A stretch of 52,428 nt of DNA from Elusimicrobiota bacterium (lineage in GTDB: Bacteria; Elusimicrobiota; Elusimicrobia; Elusimicrobiales; Elusimicrobiaceae). The translations under genes were made by a program, and so were the position numbers. Below the pieces are notes generated by a model. It made no database searches and was not told the DNA's origin. It saw only the letters and a list, made by a program, of their open reading frames with translations. Shown one piece after another: positions 1 through 8,383 of this stretch. The stretch lies in NCBI GenBank assembly GCA_012523635.1, contig JAAYTX010000205.1:1-52428 (forward strand), in the 5' to 3' direction. Every line of letters starts with the position of its first letter. Position 1 is the stretch's first letter.

Positions 1-3
1 CTA

Positions 4-74
4 CTCCGGGACTAGGATTCGAACCTAGACAAAGCGGTTCAGAGCCGCTTGTGCTACCGTTACACCATCCCGGA
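4..74 (-). tRNA. tRNA-Gln (anticodon CTG)
   Basis: Read on the minus strand the sequence folds into a full cloverleaf. The acceptor stem is TCCGGGA/TCCCGGA, the anticodon stem AGCGG/CCGCT encloses the loop CTCTGAA, and the T arm carries GGTTCGAATCC. The anticodon CTG (positions 42-40) reads CAG, so this is a glutamine tRNA. A U1-A72 first pair and G73 discriminator are usual for bacterial tRNA-Gln. The 3' CCA is not encoded (TAG follows), so it must be added by tRNA nucleotidyltransferase. The downstream end of the transcript lies at the window edge. Confidence 0.95.
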
Positions 75-95
75 ATCTGTACTGCGTGTAAGATG

Positions 96-104
96 ATTCT
101 AACA
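96..104 (-). promoter_or_regulatory. Possible extended -10 promoter for tRNA-Gln
   Basis: The minus strand reads TGTTAGAAT, a TGn-TAGAAT extended -10 element, ending about 20 bases before the mature tRNA 5' end. No convincing -35 box is visible. The same TGn-TAnnnT pattern recurs upstream of several other genes in this window. This is inference from pattern only. Confidence 0.35.
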
Positions 105-180
105 ATTTCCGCTTCCGGCCTCAAGCCTCGGGCGGCGGACTAGGCCGCGACGCGTCTATATTACTACAATATCACCTATT

Positions 181-600
181 ATGACCGACAGCCGCCAACC
201 AAGCGCCCCAAGCCTGCCTCCCGGCTCGTTCGAGGAGAAATTCACCCGCAGCGGCGGGCATGGCGGGCAGAACGTGAACAAGGTGTCCACCACCGTGCAG
301 TTGCGGTTTTTCCCCCGCCTTGCCGGGCTGGAGCCTGAAACCATAGCCCGCCTTGAGCGCCTTGCCGGAAGCAAACTTACCGAAGGCGGCGACATACTGA
401 TTACCGCCAGCGAATACCGCACCCAGGAGCAGAACCGCCAGGCCGCGCGCCAGCGCCTGCTTGAACTGCTTGCCGCCGCGCACCGCCGCGAAAAAAAGCG
501 CAGGCCCACGCGGCCGTCCTTCGGCGCTAAAAAGCGCCGCCTTGAAGGCAAAAAGCGCCGCTCCGAAATAAAGCGCGGGCGCGGTGCGGATTATTTCTAG
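181..600 (+). CDS. arfB: Peptidyl-tRNA hydrolase ArfB (YaeJ-type ribosome rescue factor)
   Basis: A 139-residue protein, almost the same length as E. coli ArfB. It carries the release-factor catalytic motif GGQ at residues 28-30, in the context GGHGGQNVNKVST that is characteristic of the ArfB/ICT1 family. It is followed by a mixed alpha/beta core and a long, strongly basic C-terminal tail (about residues 100-135, rich in K and R). In the family that tail enters the empty mRNA channel of stalled ribosomes, and GGQ hydrolyses the peptidyl-tRNA. The ATG follows closely on a possible -10 (TACAAT, 165-170), so the leader would be very short and no Shine-Dalgarno is visible. The gene ends in TAG just before a strong stem-loop. 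Assignment is confident. Confidence 0.93.
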   Translation: MTDSRQPSAPSLPPGSFEEKFTRSGGHGGQNVNKVSTTVQLRFFPRLAGLEPETIARLERLAGSKLTEGGDILITASEYRTQEQNRQAARQRLLELLAAAHRREKKRRPTRPSFGAKKRRLEGKKRRSEIKRGRGADYF

Positions 601-620
601 CCCCCCCATTTCCGAAGGCA

Positions 621-653
621 AAAAAAAGGCCCTTCTCTCGAAGGGCCTTTTTT
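621..653. terminator. Bidirectional intrinsic terminator between arfB and the small Lys-rich gene
   Basis: The hairpin AAGGCCCTTC-TCTC-GAAGGGCCTT is flanked by A-runs on the left and T-runs on the right. It can therefore terminate arfB on the plus strand and the convergent 39-residue gene on the minus strand. Confidence 0.85.
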
Positions 654-667
654 GTGAAGCGAATAAA

Positions 668-787
668 CTACTTTCTCTTCTTGGAAGTCTTGCAGCCACA
701 GCCGCAGTGACATTTCGCTGTTTTCTTCTTTGCCACTTTCTTCGCGGCCTTCTTCACCGACTTCTTCGCAACCTTTTTCTTAGCCAT
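668..787 (-). CDS. Very small Lys/Ala-rich protein with CxCxCxC motif
   Basis: An open frame of 39 codons from ATG (787-785) to TAG (670-668). Reasons to think it is real: a strong Shine-Dalgarno (GGAGG, about 8 bases before the ATG), a promoter with both -35 and extended -10 boxes upstream, and a stem-loop terminator just downstream. Residues 1-25 are repeats of Lys, Ala and Val resembling a histone H1 or HU-tail sequence. Residues 26-32 read CHCGCGC, four cysteines spaced by single residues, which suggests a metal site. Residues 33-39 are again basic. The composition suggests a nucleic-acid-associated protein that binds or senses a metal. I do not recognise the family, and the function is inference. 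Confidence 0.7.
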   Translation of the reverse strand: MAKKKVAKKSVKKAAKKVAKKKTAKCHCGCGCKTSKKRK

Positions 788-819
788 CCCTAACCTCCGT
801 GTTGTAATAACCTGCTACT

Positions 820-847
820 AGCATAACAGAAATTTGGGATTTGTCGA
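820..847 (-). promoter_or_regulatory. Promoter of the small Lys-rich gene
   Basis: On the minus strand TCGACA (847-842) is followed after 16 bases by TATGCT (825-820). TGT sits directly before the -10, making it an extended -10 (TGTTATGCT). Predicted transcription would begin near 813 and give a leader of about 25 bases containing GGAGG. This is the most consensus-like promoter seen in the window. Confidence 0.6.
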
Positions 848-910
848 GGTTTTTTTTCAAAATTCATCCGGTTTATTAACACAAGGCCCAAGGTTTTATA
901 CCATGTAAAC

Positions 911-2692
911 ATGAACGCACTGCACCTGCTTCTGGTTTCACTTCTTGTTTTTGCGCTGGCTTACCGCTACTACGCCGCCTTCCTGGCGGCAAAAGTCCTG
1001 GCTTTCGACCCGGAGAAAACAACCCCCGCCCACTCGCTCAACGACGGGCACGACTACAAGCCCACAAACCGCTGGGTGCTGTTCGGCCACCACTTCGCCG
1101 CCATTGCGGGCGCCGGCCCTCTGGTGGGGCCGGTGCTTGCCGCGCAGTTCGGCTACCTGCCCGGCTTTGTGTGGATACTGGTGGGAAGCGTGCTTGCCGG
1201 AGCGGTGCACGACATGGTGATACTTTTCGCCTCGGTGCGGCACAACGGCCTTTCGCTTAACGAAATAGCCCGCATAGAAATAGGAAAACTGGGCGGCGGG
1301 GCAACCACCGTGGCGGTGCTGTTCATCCTCATCACTGCGCTGGCGGGGCTGGCGCTGGTGGTGGTGGGCGCGCTGGCGCAAAGCGCATGGGCCACCTTCA
1401 CCATAGCGGCCACCATACCCATTGCAATCCTCGTCGGGCTTTATATGGAAAAGTTCCGCCCGGGAAAAGTTTTCGAGGCTTCCTTCATAGGCTTCGTGCT
1501 TATCCTTATGGCCGTGACGCTTGGGGAACCCCTTGCCAAAAGCTCCTACGCCGGCTGGTTTCTGTTCGACAAAAACCGCATCACCATACTGCTGGCGGCA
1601 TACGGCGCGCTGGCCTCCATACTGCCGGTGTGGCTGCTGCTTGCGCAGCGCGACTATCTCAGCTCCTACCTTAAAATAGGCACCATCGGCGCGCTTGCGC
1701 TGGGCATACTGTGGGTGCGGCCCGAAATAAACGCCCCGGCGTTCTCGGCTTTCGTTGGCGGCGGCGGGCCGATAATCCCGGGCAAGGTATGGCCCTATGT
1801 GTGCATCACCATAGCCTGCGGCGCAATATCGGGTTTCCACAGCCTGATCAGCTCCGGCACCACGCCTAAAATGCTGGGTAGCGAACGAGACATCCGCTTC
1901 ATAGGCTACGGCGCTATGCTTACCGAAGCCTTCGTTTCGCTTATGGCGCTTATCGCCGCCTGCGCCCTCGCCCCCGGCGACTATTTCGCCATAAACGTGC
2001 CGGTGGAAACTTTCCAGAAGCTGGGCCTGTCCACGGTAAACCTGCAAAACATGAGCGCCGCTGTGGGCGAACAGCTTCAGGGCCGCGCTGGCGGCGCGGT
2101 CTCGCTTGCAGTGGGCATGGCGCAGATTTTCTCGTCCATACCCGGCATGAGGCATCTGCTGGCCTACTGGTACCATTTCGCCATAATGTTCGAGGCGCTG
2201 TTCATCCTCACCACCGTAGACGCCGGGACCCGCGTGGCCCGCTACATATTGCAGGAGGCGGGCGGACGCGTGTACAAGCCCATGGGCGACATACACTGGT
2301 GGCCCGGAGTGGTGATATGCAGCGTCGCCGTAAGCGCGGCGTGGGCCGCCATGGTGATGGGCGGCAACATCTCCACAATCTGGCCCATGTTCGGGGTTTC
2401 CAACCAGTTGCTGGCCACTATAGCGCTGGCGATAGGCACCACGTTCATCCTCAGGCGCACGTCAAAACCCGTCTACGCGCTGACAACCTTCCTGCCGTTC
2501 GTGTTCATGTTCGCCACCACGGTTTACGCAGGGGTGCTGAACATAGTCCACAACTACCTGCCCAAGGGCGGCACCACCGGTTATATAAATACTGCGCTGA
2601 CGCTGATCATGCTTGCGCTGTCCGCGCTGATAGCGGCGGTGTGTGCGCGGTCGTGGCTGTCCCTGCTTAACAAAGACAAAAACGCGGCCTGA
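911..2692 (+). CDS. cstA: CstA-type peptide/pyruvate transporter (carbon starvation protein A family)
   Basis: A 593-residue polytopic membrane protein. The N-terminal portion, with the sequence around NDGHDYKPTNRWVLFGHHF and the following AGAGPLVGPVLAAQFGYLPG stretch, is a hallmark of the CstA family. The segment HSLISSGTTPKMLGSERDIRFIGYGAML is another. The length is that of the shorter CstA/BtsT-like members. Members import peptides or pyruvate during carbon limitation. That fits a window rich in peptidases and with a pyruvate:ferredoxin oxidoreductase. The gene stands alone between two terminators. The Shine-Dalgarno is weak (an AAGG about 18 bases upstream). Confidence 0.9.
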   Translation: MNALHLLLVSLLVFALAYRYYAAFLAAKVLAFDPEKTTPAHSLNDGHDYKPTNRWVLFGHHFAAIAGAGPLVGPVLAAQFGYLPGFVWILVGSVLAGAVHDMVILFASVRHNGLSLNEIARIEIGKLGGGATTVAVLFILITALAGLALVVVGALAQSAWATFTIAATIPIAILVGLYMEKFRPGKVFEASFIGFVLILMAVTLGEPLAKSSYAGWFLFDKNRITILLAAYGALASILPVWLLLAQRDYLSSYLKIGTIGALALGILWVRPEINAPAFSAFVGGGGPIIPGKVWPYVCITIACGAISGFHSLISSGTTPKMLGSERDIRFIGYGAMLTEAFVSLMALIAACALAPGDYFAINVPVETFQKLGLSTVNLQNMSAAVGEQLQGRAGGAVSLAVGMAQIFSSIPGMRHLLAYWYHFAIMFEALFILTTVDAGTRVARYILQEAGGRVYKPMGDIHWWPGVVICSVAVSAAWAAMVMGGNISTIWPMFGVSNQLLATIALAIGTTFILRRTSKPVYALTTFLPFVFMFATTVYAGVLNIVHNYLPKGGTTGYINTALTLIMLALSALIAAVCARSWLSLLNKDKNAA

Positions 2693-2713
2693 AACTCCAA
2701 CCGCTTGAAAAGA

Positions 2714-2745
2714 GAAACGCCGCCTGTTAAGGCGGCGTTTTTTCG
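2714..2745. terminator. Bidirectional terminator between cstA and the RND operon
   Basis: The hairpin AAACGCCGCC-TGTTAA-GGCGGCGTTT is followed by T-runs on the plus strand. On the minus strand it is followed by TCTCTTTTC. It lies 22 bases after the cstA stop and 17 bases beyond the end of the convergent RND gene. Confidence 0.85.
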
Positions 2746-2761
2746 TATCTGAAAGACTGCG

Positions 2762-5700
2762 CTAACCCATCTGCGGCGGCGGTGGCGGAGGAGGCGGCGG
2801 TGCCGAAATGGCCGTCTGCTCGCCTGAAAGGCGGCGCGAAATCCTGTCGAAGTAGATGTAAAACACCGGGGTTACATACAGCGTCATCATCTGCGACACG
2901 AACAGGCCGCCCACCACGGCCACGCCCATGGGCGCGCGCGATTCGCCGCCCGCACCGAACCCTATGGCTATGGGCATGGTGCCCAGCAGGGCAGCCATGG
3001 TGGTCATCATAATGGGGCGGAAGCGCACAAGGCAGGCGTCATATATGCACTGCTCCGAGGGCAGGTGCCTGGCCCGTTCTATTTCCAGCGCGGCGTCCAC
3101 CATCATGATGCCGTTTTTCTTCACAAGGCCCACCAGCATGATGATGCCCACGAAGGCATAGATGTCCAGTTCCATATGGAACACCCACAACGCCAGCAGC
3201 GCGCCGAAACCGGCCAGCGGCAGCGACGACAATATGGTGATTGGGTGTATGTAGCTTTCGTACAGTATGCCCAGCACCACGTAGATGATGAAGATGGTGA
3301 TTATCAGCAGGAAGCCGAGGCTGCCGAAAGACTCCGCGAACGACTGCGCCGACCCATCGAATGACGGCGTTATGGTGGGCGGCAGGGTGTCGCGCGCCAC
3401 CTTGTTTATGGCGGCCATCGCCGGGCCTATGGACTGTCCCGGCGCCAGGTTGAACGAAATTGTAGCCGAGGGTATCTGCCGGCTGTGGTTCACGCTAAGC
3501 GGGGCCACAGTTTCCTCGATGTCGGCCATGGTGCTTAGTGCCACCATCTGGCCGCCTGGTGCGCGCAGGTACATTCCCGCCAGGGTGCTGGCGTCCTGCC
3601 GGAAGTCGGGCAACAGTTCCAGTATCACGTAATACTGGTTGGTGTCGCCGTAAATGGTGGAGACGTAGCGCGAGCCGTAGGCCGAGTACACGGCCTCCTC
3701 TATCTGCGACAGCGTAAAGCCCAGAGCCGAAGCCTTGTCGCGGTTGATGTGTATCACCAGCTTGGGCTTTTTTAGCTGAAGGTCAGAGTTCACGTCTGTA
3801 AGCCCAGGCAGGCCGGACAGCTTGGCCGTCATTATGGGGACGTACGTGTAAAGGTCCTCAAGCGTGGAGCTTTGCAGGTTGTACTGCCACAGCGCGTTAG
3901 TGGAGTGCGCGCTCACAGTGATGGGCGGCGGGTTGTTGAGGTAAGACACTATGCCGGGCACCTCCGCGAACCTTTGGCGCAGTTTCACTATCATCTGGTC
4001 AACCGAGACAGTGCGCTGGTCCTTTGTCACCAGTGACAGAAGCAGGAAGCCGGTGTTTATAGTGTCCATGCCGGCCACGGAAATGGCGTGCGACAGCTCC
4101 GGCACGGACTTGGCTATTTTGAGCAGTTCGGCCTGGTGGTCTTCCATCTGGGAGAAGGTGGCCTTGTCGTCCGCCTGCGTGTAGACGATCATATAATCCC
4201 GGTCTTCGCTGGGGATGAAGCCCTTGGGCATTATCTGGAAGAAAAACAGCGAGCCCACCAGCGCCACCGCCGTGAACACCAGCGAAAGCGACTTGTGGCG
4301 CAGGGCCACGGACAGCGTCCTGCCGTAGAACGCGGTGACGGAGTCCAGCACCCGCTCGGACCACGCGTAGACGGCGTTTTCCTTTTCCCCCTCCTTCTTG
4401 TGGCCGAAGCCGCGCAAAAGACGGCTGCACAGCATGGGCGTGAGCGTGACCGACATGAAGCCCGACACCAGTATGGCCATGCCGATGCTGACGGCGAATT
4501 CGCGGAACAGCCTGCCCACTATGCCGCCCATGAAGATGATGGGCACGAAAACCACCACCAGCGACAGCGTCATGGAAATGATGGTGAACTCTATTTCCTT
4601 GGAGCCGTTCATGGCCGCTTCCAGCGCGTCTTCCCCCTCCTCCATGCGGCGCACTATGTTTTCAAGCATCACCACGGCGTCGTCCACCACGAATCCCACG
4701 GAAAGCGTGAGAGCCATCAGCGACAGGTTGTTGAGACTGAAGCCGAGCACGTACATGACCGCGAACGTGGCCACCAGCGACAGCGGCACCACAATGCTGG
4801 GTATTATCGTGGCCTTGGCCGAGCGCAGGAACAGGAAAATGACGCCCACCACCAGCGCTATGGTGAGCAGCAGCGTGAACTGCACGTCGTTGATTGATTC
4901 CTCTATATAGTCGGACTGGTCGTAAATCTTGATGATTTCCACCGAAGGCGGAATTATGGTGCGCAGCTTGGGCAGCAGGTCCTGCACCTTCTTGGCCACC
5001 TGCACGGCGTTGGTGCCGGGCTGCTTGCGTATGGCCATGATGATGGTCTGGGCGTCACGCTTATGGTCGGCATAGCGGGCGACTGACTTGTCGTACTGCA
5101 CGCTGTCCGTGGCCGTGCCGATGTCCTTTACCTTGACCGGGTAGCCGTTCTGGTAGCGCACCACCAGGTCCGTATAGGCCTGGGCGTTCGTCAGCTGCCC
5201 TTTGGTCTCCACGGTGTAGGACTGGTTGGAGCCGTCTATCAGGCCGCCGGGCAGGTCCACGTTACCGGCGGAAACAGCCTGTTTCACGTCGTTAAGGTCC
5301 ATCGACTTGCCGAAAAGCTTGTTAGGGTCCACCTGCACTCGGACGGCGTATTTCTGCGAGCCGTAAATCTGCACCTGCGCCACGCCCTCGACCGAGGAGA
5401 AATACTGCGTCAGCGTGGTCTCGGCGTATTCGTTGACCTGCGACATGGGCAGGGTGTCCGAGGTAAGCGCGAAATAAAGTATCGGAGTGTCGGCCGGGTT
5501 CACCTTGCTGTAGGTGGGCTGCGACGGCAGGTTTGTGGGCAGGAACTGGGAGGCGGCGGCTATGGCGGTGTTGACGTCAAGCGCGGCCGAGTCTATGTTC
5601 CTGTCCAGCGAAAACATCAGCACCACCTCTGTGGAGCCCTGCATGCTTTTGCTGGTCATCGACTGCAGGCCGTTTATCGCCGCAAACTGCTTTTCCAGCG

Positions 5701-5896
5701 GCGTGGCCACTGTGGCGGCCATGGTTTCGGGCGTGGCGCCCGGCAGCGAAGCGTTCACCACTATGACGGGGAAGTCCACAGTGGGGAGGTTGTTGATTGG
5801 AAGCTTTTTGTAGCTGAGTATGCCGAAGAACAGTATGACGGTCATGACCAGCACGGTCATGACCGGCCTTTTAATCCACAGCCCGGAAATGTGCAT
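2762..5896 (-). CDS. RND multidrug efflux transporter, inner-membrane subunit (HAE1/MdtBC-like)
   Basis: A 1044-residue protein, the usual RND length. TM1 (about residues 10-28) is preceded by WIKRPVMT. A periplasmic porter domain follows, then TM4 with the proton-relay sequence GFVVDDAVVMLENI (paired Asp near 404-405). The second porter domain and the C-terminal membrane half complete the duplicated fold. The sequence around PIIFMGGIVGRLFREFAVSIG is closest to the MdtB/MdtC-type pumps. It is the last gene of a TolC-type, fusion protein, RND operon. Its Shine-Dalgarno (GCGGAG) overlaps the stop codon of the preceding gene. An oddity is the extreme C-terminus, a run of nine prolines before QMG, which the family does not need. 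Substrate cannot be told from sequence. Confidence 0.93.
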   Translation of the reverse strand: MHISGLWIKRPVMTVLVMTVILFFGILSYKKLPINNLPTVDFPVIVVNASLPGATPETMAATVATPLEKQFAAINGLQSMTSKSMQGSTEVVLMFSLDRNIDSAALDVNTAIAAASQFLPTNLPSQPTYSKVNPADTPILYFALTSDTLPMSQVNEYAETTLTQYFSSVEGVAQVQIYGSQKYAVRVQVDPNKLFGKSMDLNDVKQAVSAGNVDLPGGLIDGSNQSYTVETKGQLTNAQAYTDLVVRYQNGYPVKVKDIGTATDSVQYDKSVARYADHKRDAQTIIMAIRKQPGTNAVQVAKKVQDLLPKLRTIIPPSVEIIKIYDQSDYIEESINDVQFTLLLTIALVVGVIFLFLRSAKATIIPSIVVPLSLVATFAVMYVLGFSLNNLSLMALTLSVGFVVDDAVVMLENIVRRMEEGEDALEAAMNGSKEIEFTIISMTLSLVVVFVPIIFMGGIVGRLFREFAVSIGMAILVSGFMSVTLTPMLCSRLLRGFGHKKEGEKENAVYAWSERVLDSVTAFYGRTLSVALRHKSLSLVFTAVALVGSLFFFQIMPKGFIPSEDRDYMIVYTQADDKATFSQMEDHQAELLKIAKSVPELSHAISVAGMDTINTGFLLLSLVTKDQRTVSVDQMIVKLRQRFAEVPGIVSYLNNPPPITVSAHSTNALWQYNLQSSTLEDLYTYVPIMTAKLSGLPGLTDVNSDLQLKKPKLVIHINRDKASALGFTLSQIEEAVYSAYGSRYVSTIYGDTNQYYVILELLPDFRQDASTLAGMYLRAPGGQMVALSTMADIEETVAPLSVNHSRQIPSATISFNLAPGQSIGPAMAAINKVARDTLPPTITPSFDGSAQSFAESFGSLGFLLIITIFIIYVVLGILYESYIHPITILSSLPLAGFGALLALWVFHMELDIYAFVGIIMLVGLVKKNGIMMVDAALEIERARHLPSEQCIYDACLVRFRPIMMTTMAALLGTMPIAIGFGAGGESRAPMGVAVVGGLFVSQMMTLYVTPVFYIYFDRISRRLSGEQTAISAPPPPPPPPPQMG

Positions 5897-5901
5897 GTGT
5901 T

Positions 5902-6987
5902 TTACTCCGCGTCCTGGGTCTTTATCTGCACCTGCGAACCTTCCCTGAGCAGCATCTGGCCGTCGGTCACCGCGGTTTCGCCGGCTTTGAGGCCCGAGCT
6001 TATTATGCAGTCCTGGCCCACGACCCTGTCCACCTCAACCTTGCGCAAAGACACGGTGTTGTCCGGGTTCAGCACGAATACGGACGAACCGTCCTGGCTG
6101 GACTGTATCGCCGTGGGCGGCACCACAACGGCGCCGTCCTGCATGCCCAGCGTAAGCACCACGGCCGCGAACTGCCCCGGCCAGAGGCTCTGCTGCGTGT
6201 TGGAGAAAGTGCCCTTGAGCATTATCATGCCGGTGTCCTGGTTCACGGCGTTGTCTATGAAAGCAAGCTTGCCCTGCTGGGGCTGCGCGCCCGGAGGAGT
6301 GGCTGTCACGTCAAGCGGGGCAGAAGCGTTGGCCGAACTGACCTGCGCCAGGTATTTTTCCGGGACGGCGAACTGCACGTATATCGGGTCCACCTGGTTT
6401 ATCACAAGCAGGACGGTGTCGCTCTTCTTAACCACCGCGCCTTCGTTCACCAGGAAACCGCCGGCCTTGCCCGTAAGCGGGGCCGTGATGCTGGTATAGC
6501 CCAGGTCTATCTTCGCCTGCGCCAGGGCGGCTTGGTCGGCCGCCACCTTGCCGCGCGCCGTTTTGTAGTTGGTCTCGGTCTGGTCCGCGTCGGACTGGGC
6601 CGCCGCGCCCTGGCTGACCAGTTCAGCGTAACGCTGGGCCTGTATTTTGGCGAAGTTCATGGAATCGATGTCCTGCGCCAACTGGGCCTTCACCTGCTCG
6701 TATTTCTGCTGATAAGGGGCCGGGTCTATGAGCATGATGGGGTCGCCCTTAGTCACATGCTGGCCTTCCTTGATGTAAATCTTCTTAAGCGTGCCGTCCA
6801 CCTGCGAGGCCACGCTCACCTTGTCTATAGGCATGACCGTGCCGGTGGCCGATATGGAAACGGGCATGGTCTTGCTCTGAGCCTTTGCCACGGAAACTGG
6901 CACGGCCTGCGAGTTTTCCTGCGCGGTTTTTTTATGGCAGGCGCAGGACAGAATCAGCGCGGCGGATAAAAACAGGTACTTTTTCAT
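5902..6987 (-). CDS. RND efflux periplasmic adaptor (membrane fusion lipoprotein, HlyD/MdtA family)
   Basis: A 361-residue protein starting MKKYLFLSAALILSCACHKK. The sequence LSCAC is a lipobox, so it is expected to be a lipid-anchored periplasmic adaptor. A beta-barrel/lipoyl half (about 45-95), an alpha-helical hairpin (about 100-165, rich in Q, A and E) and a returning lipoyl segment (GYTSITAPLTGKAG) follow in the usual order. The C-terminal beta domain includes DNTVSLRKVEV. The start codon overlaps the stop of the TolC-type gene in an ATGA junction (6984-6987), indicating translational coupling. It bridges the outer-membrane channel and the RND pump. Confidence 0.93.
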   Translation of the reverse strand: MKKYLFLSAALILSCACHKKTAQENSQAVPVSVAKAQSKTMPVSISATGTVMPIDKVSVASQVDGTLKKIYIKEGQHVTKGDPIMLIDPAPYQQKYEQVKAQLAQDIDSMNFAKIQAQRYAELVSQGAAAQSDADQTETNYKTARGKVAADQAALAQAKIDLGYTSITAPLTGKAGGFLVNEGAVVKKSDTVLLVINQVDPIYVQFAVPEKYLAQVSSANASAPLDVTATPPGAQPQQGKLAFIDNAVNQDTGMIMLKGTFSNTQQSLWPGQFAAVVLTLGMQDGAVVVPPTAIQSSQDGSSVFVLNPDNTVSLRKVEVDRVVGQDCIISSGLKAGETAVTDGQMLLREGSQVQIKTQDAE

Positions 6988-8285
6988 TGTTTGCTCCCCA
7001 TAACTTTTTCAAGGTCAGCCCTGGCTATCCTATAGTCGTACAGCGACTGCAGGAGCGACAGCTTGGCCGTGTTGTACATCACCGTGGCGTCGGAAAGCTC
7101 CATAGGGGAGCCCAGCCCGGTCTTGTAGCGCAAAGTCGCTATTTGCAGATTTTCCATGGCCTGCTTGACCTGGTCTGTGGCGGTGATATAGGACTGGTGC
7201 GCCTTCTCCAGGTTAAGATAGGCTTGTTTTGCCGTCAGATAAATCTGCAGTTTCAGCGAATCGATATCGTAGCGCAGCGCGGCGAAGCGGTTTTCCTGCT
7301 CGGAAACCTTGGCGCTCTTGCGCAGGCCGGTAAAGACGTCAGCGGAAAGCGTAAGCCCCGCGTTCCACCCCTGCGACAGCGGAGAACGGCTGCCGCTGAA
7401 ATTATAACCCGCGTTGCCGCTTAACGAAGGGTAAAGGTCGCGGCGCGACGCCTTCAGTTCCGAAAGCAGGGCTTCGGCCTGAGCCACATAGGACAGGAGC
7501 TGCGGGTTCTGCGCATACGAAGCCGCGACCACGTCGTCCAGCACTGCGGGATAAACCACGAAATCGGTGCTTTCCTGCACCTCGTAGTCAGGCGCGTCCA
7601 CCAGGTTCATACTGTTATTCAGATAGGCCTTGGCCAGTTGCAGGTTGTTGGCCGCCTTGATGCGGTCAAGCTGGGAATTGCTCAGGTCCGCCTCGGCCTT
7701 GGTGACGTCATACTTTGGCCGTACCTTGGCCTGATAATGCGCCTTGGCGTACATAAGGTTAAGACGATACTGGCGCACTATCTCGTCGCTCAGTTCAAGC
7801 GCAAGCTTGGACAGCACCAGCCCATGATAGGCCTGCTTTACCGTATTGACCACGTTTACCACCTGGTTCTCCACGTTGAAGCGCGCGGAACGCTCTCCGG
7901 CCTGCCCGGCGGCTATTTTAGCCGGGGTCTTGCCGAAGTCGAAAATCAGCTGCTGGAGGGACAGACCGGCGCTTTTGCCGTCGTAGGTCCAGAAGGAGGA
8001 GGCCGCCGCATCGTTCACATTCTGCTGCACGGCATGATTGGAAAGATAGGACGCGGAAGCGGACACGCCCGGCAAATAGGACGAGAGCTGCTGGCGCATC
8101 GCGTCATGTTCCGCCTGGGCGGTATAGCGCAGGGATTTGATGTCCGGGTCGTTGGAAAGAGCTATGGAAACGCAGTCCTGCAAAGTAAGGGTGGAACCGG
8201 ACACTATAAGCGGCTCGGCGGCCGCCGTATGGGACAAGCAAACGCTTGCCGCTACTGAAAGAATGAGGTTTCTGAGCGATGTCAC
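6984..8285 (-). CDS. TolC-family outer membrane efflux protein
   Basis: The family is recognised from the sequence LTLQDCVSIALSNDPDIKSLRY soon after the signal peptide. Two repeats rich in long amphipathic helices follow (for example YLNLEKAHQSYITATDQVKQAMENLQIATLRYKTG split across the C-terminal half). The open frame extends upstream to an ATG at 8369. The GTG at 8285 is preferred because GGGAGGG lies 5 bases before it and the product then begins with a clean signal peptide (TSLRNLILSVAASVCLSHTAAAE). A tandem GTG at 8288 is the alternative. With this start the protein has 434 residues. It is the first gene of the operon and would supply the outer-membrane channel. Confidence 0.9.
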   Translation of the reverse strand: MTSLRNLILSVAASVCLSHTAAAEPLIVSGSTLTLQDCVSIALSNDPDIKSLRYTAQAEHDAMRQQLSSYLPGVSASASYLSNHAVQQNVNDAAASSFWTYDGKSAGLSLQQLIFDFGKTPAKIAAGQAGERSARFNVENQVVNVVNTVKQAYHGLVLSKLALELSDEIVRQYRLNLMYAKAHYQAKVRPKYDVTKAEADLSNSQLDRIKAANNLQLAKAYLNNSMNLVDAPDYEVQESTDFVVYPAVLDDVVAASYAQNPQLLSYVAQAEALLSELKASRRDLYPSLSGNAGYNFSGSRSPLSQGWNAGLTLSADVFTGLRKSAKVSEQENRFAALRYDIDSLKLQIYLTAKQAYLNLEKAHQSYITATDQVKQAMENLQIATLRYKTGLGSPMELSDATVMYNTAKLSLLQSLYDYRIARADLEKVMGSKQ

Positions 8286-8316
8286 CACAGCCCTCCCGCG
8301 TATTTTGAGTAGTTGA

Positions 8317-8325
8317 ATTATATCA
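8317..8325 (-). promoter_or_regulatory. Extended -10 promoter of the TolC-MFP-RND operon
   Basis: The minus strand reads TGATATAAT, a perfect TGn-TATAAT extended -10. It would start transcription near 8310, about 25 bases before the GTG. The surrounding AT-rich stretch (8313-8335) contains TTGA/TCAA half-sites in imperfect symmetry, which may be a repressor operator shared with the divergent MFS gene. The operator idea is inference. Confidence 0.5.
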
Positions 8326-8383
8326 ATTATATAAAGACTATTTATGCGCAAGCCGCTATTATGGTTCAATTGATACTCCGCCC

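Noticed and set aside
598-600. Genome-wide reading of TAG as an amino acid
   Set aside because: TAG ends arfB, the small Lys-rich gene, the RND gene, the RluA-type gene and the EamA gene at positions expected from family length, and for arfB reading through would run into the terminator hairpin. Local readthrough at nifJ remains open.
938-2296. Minus-strand open frame opposite cstA
   Set aside because: Its translation is dominated by His, Gly and Arg, and cstA on the other strand is unmistakable.
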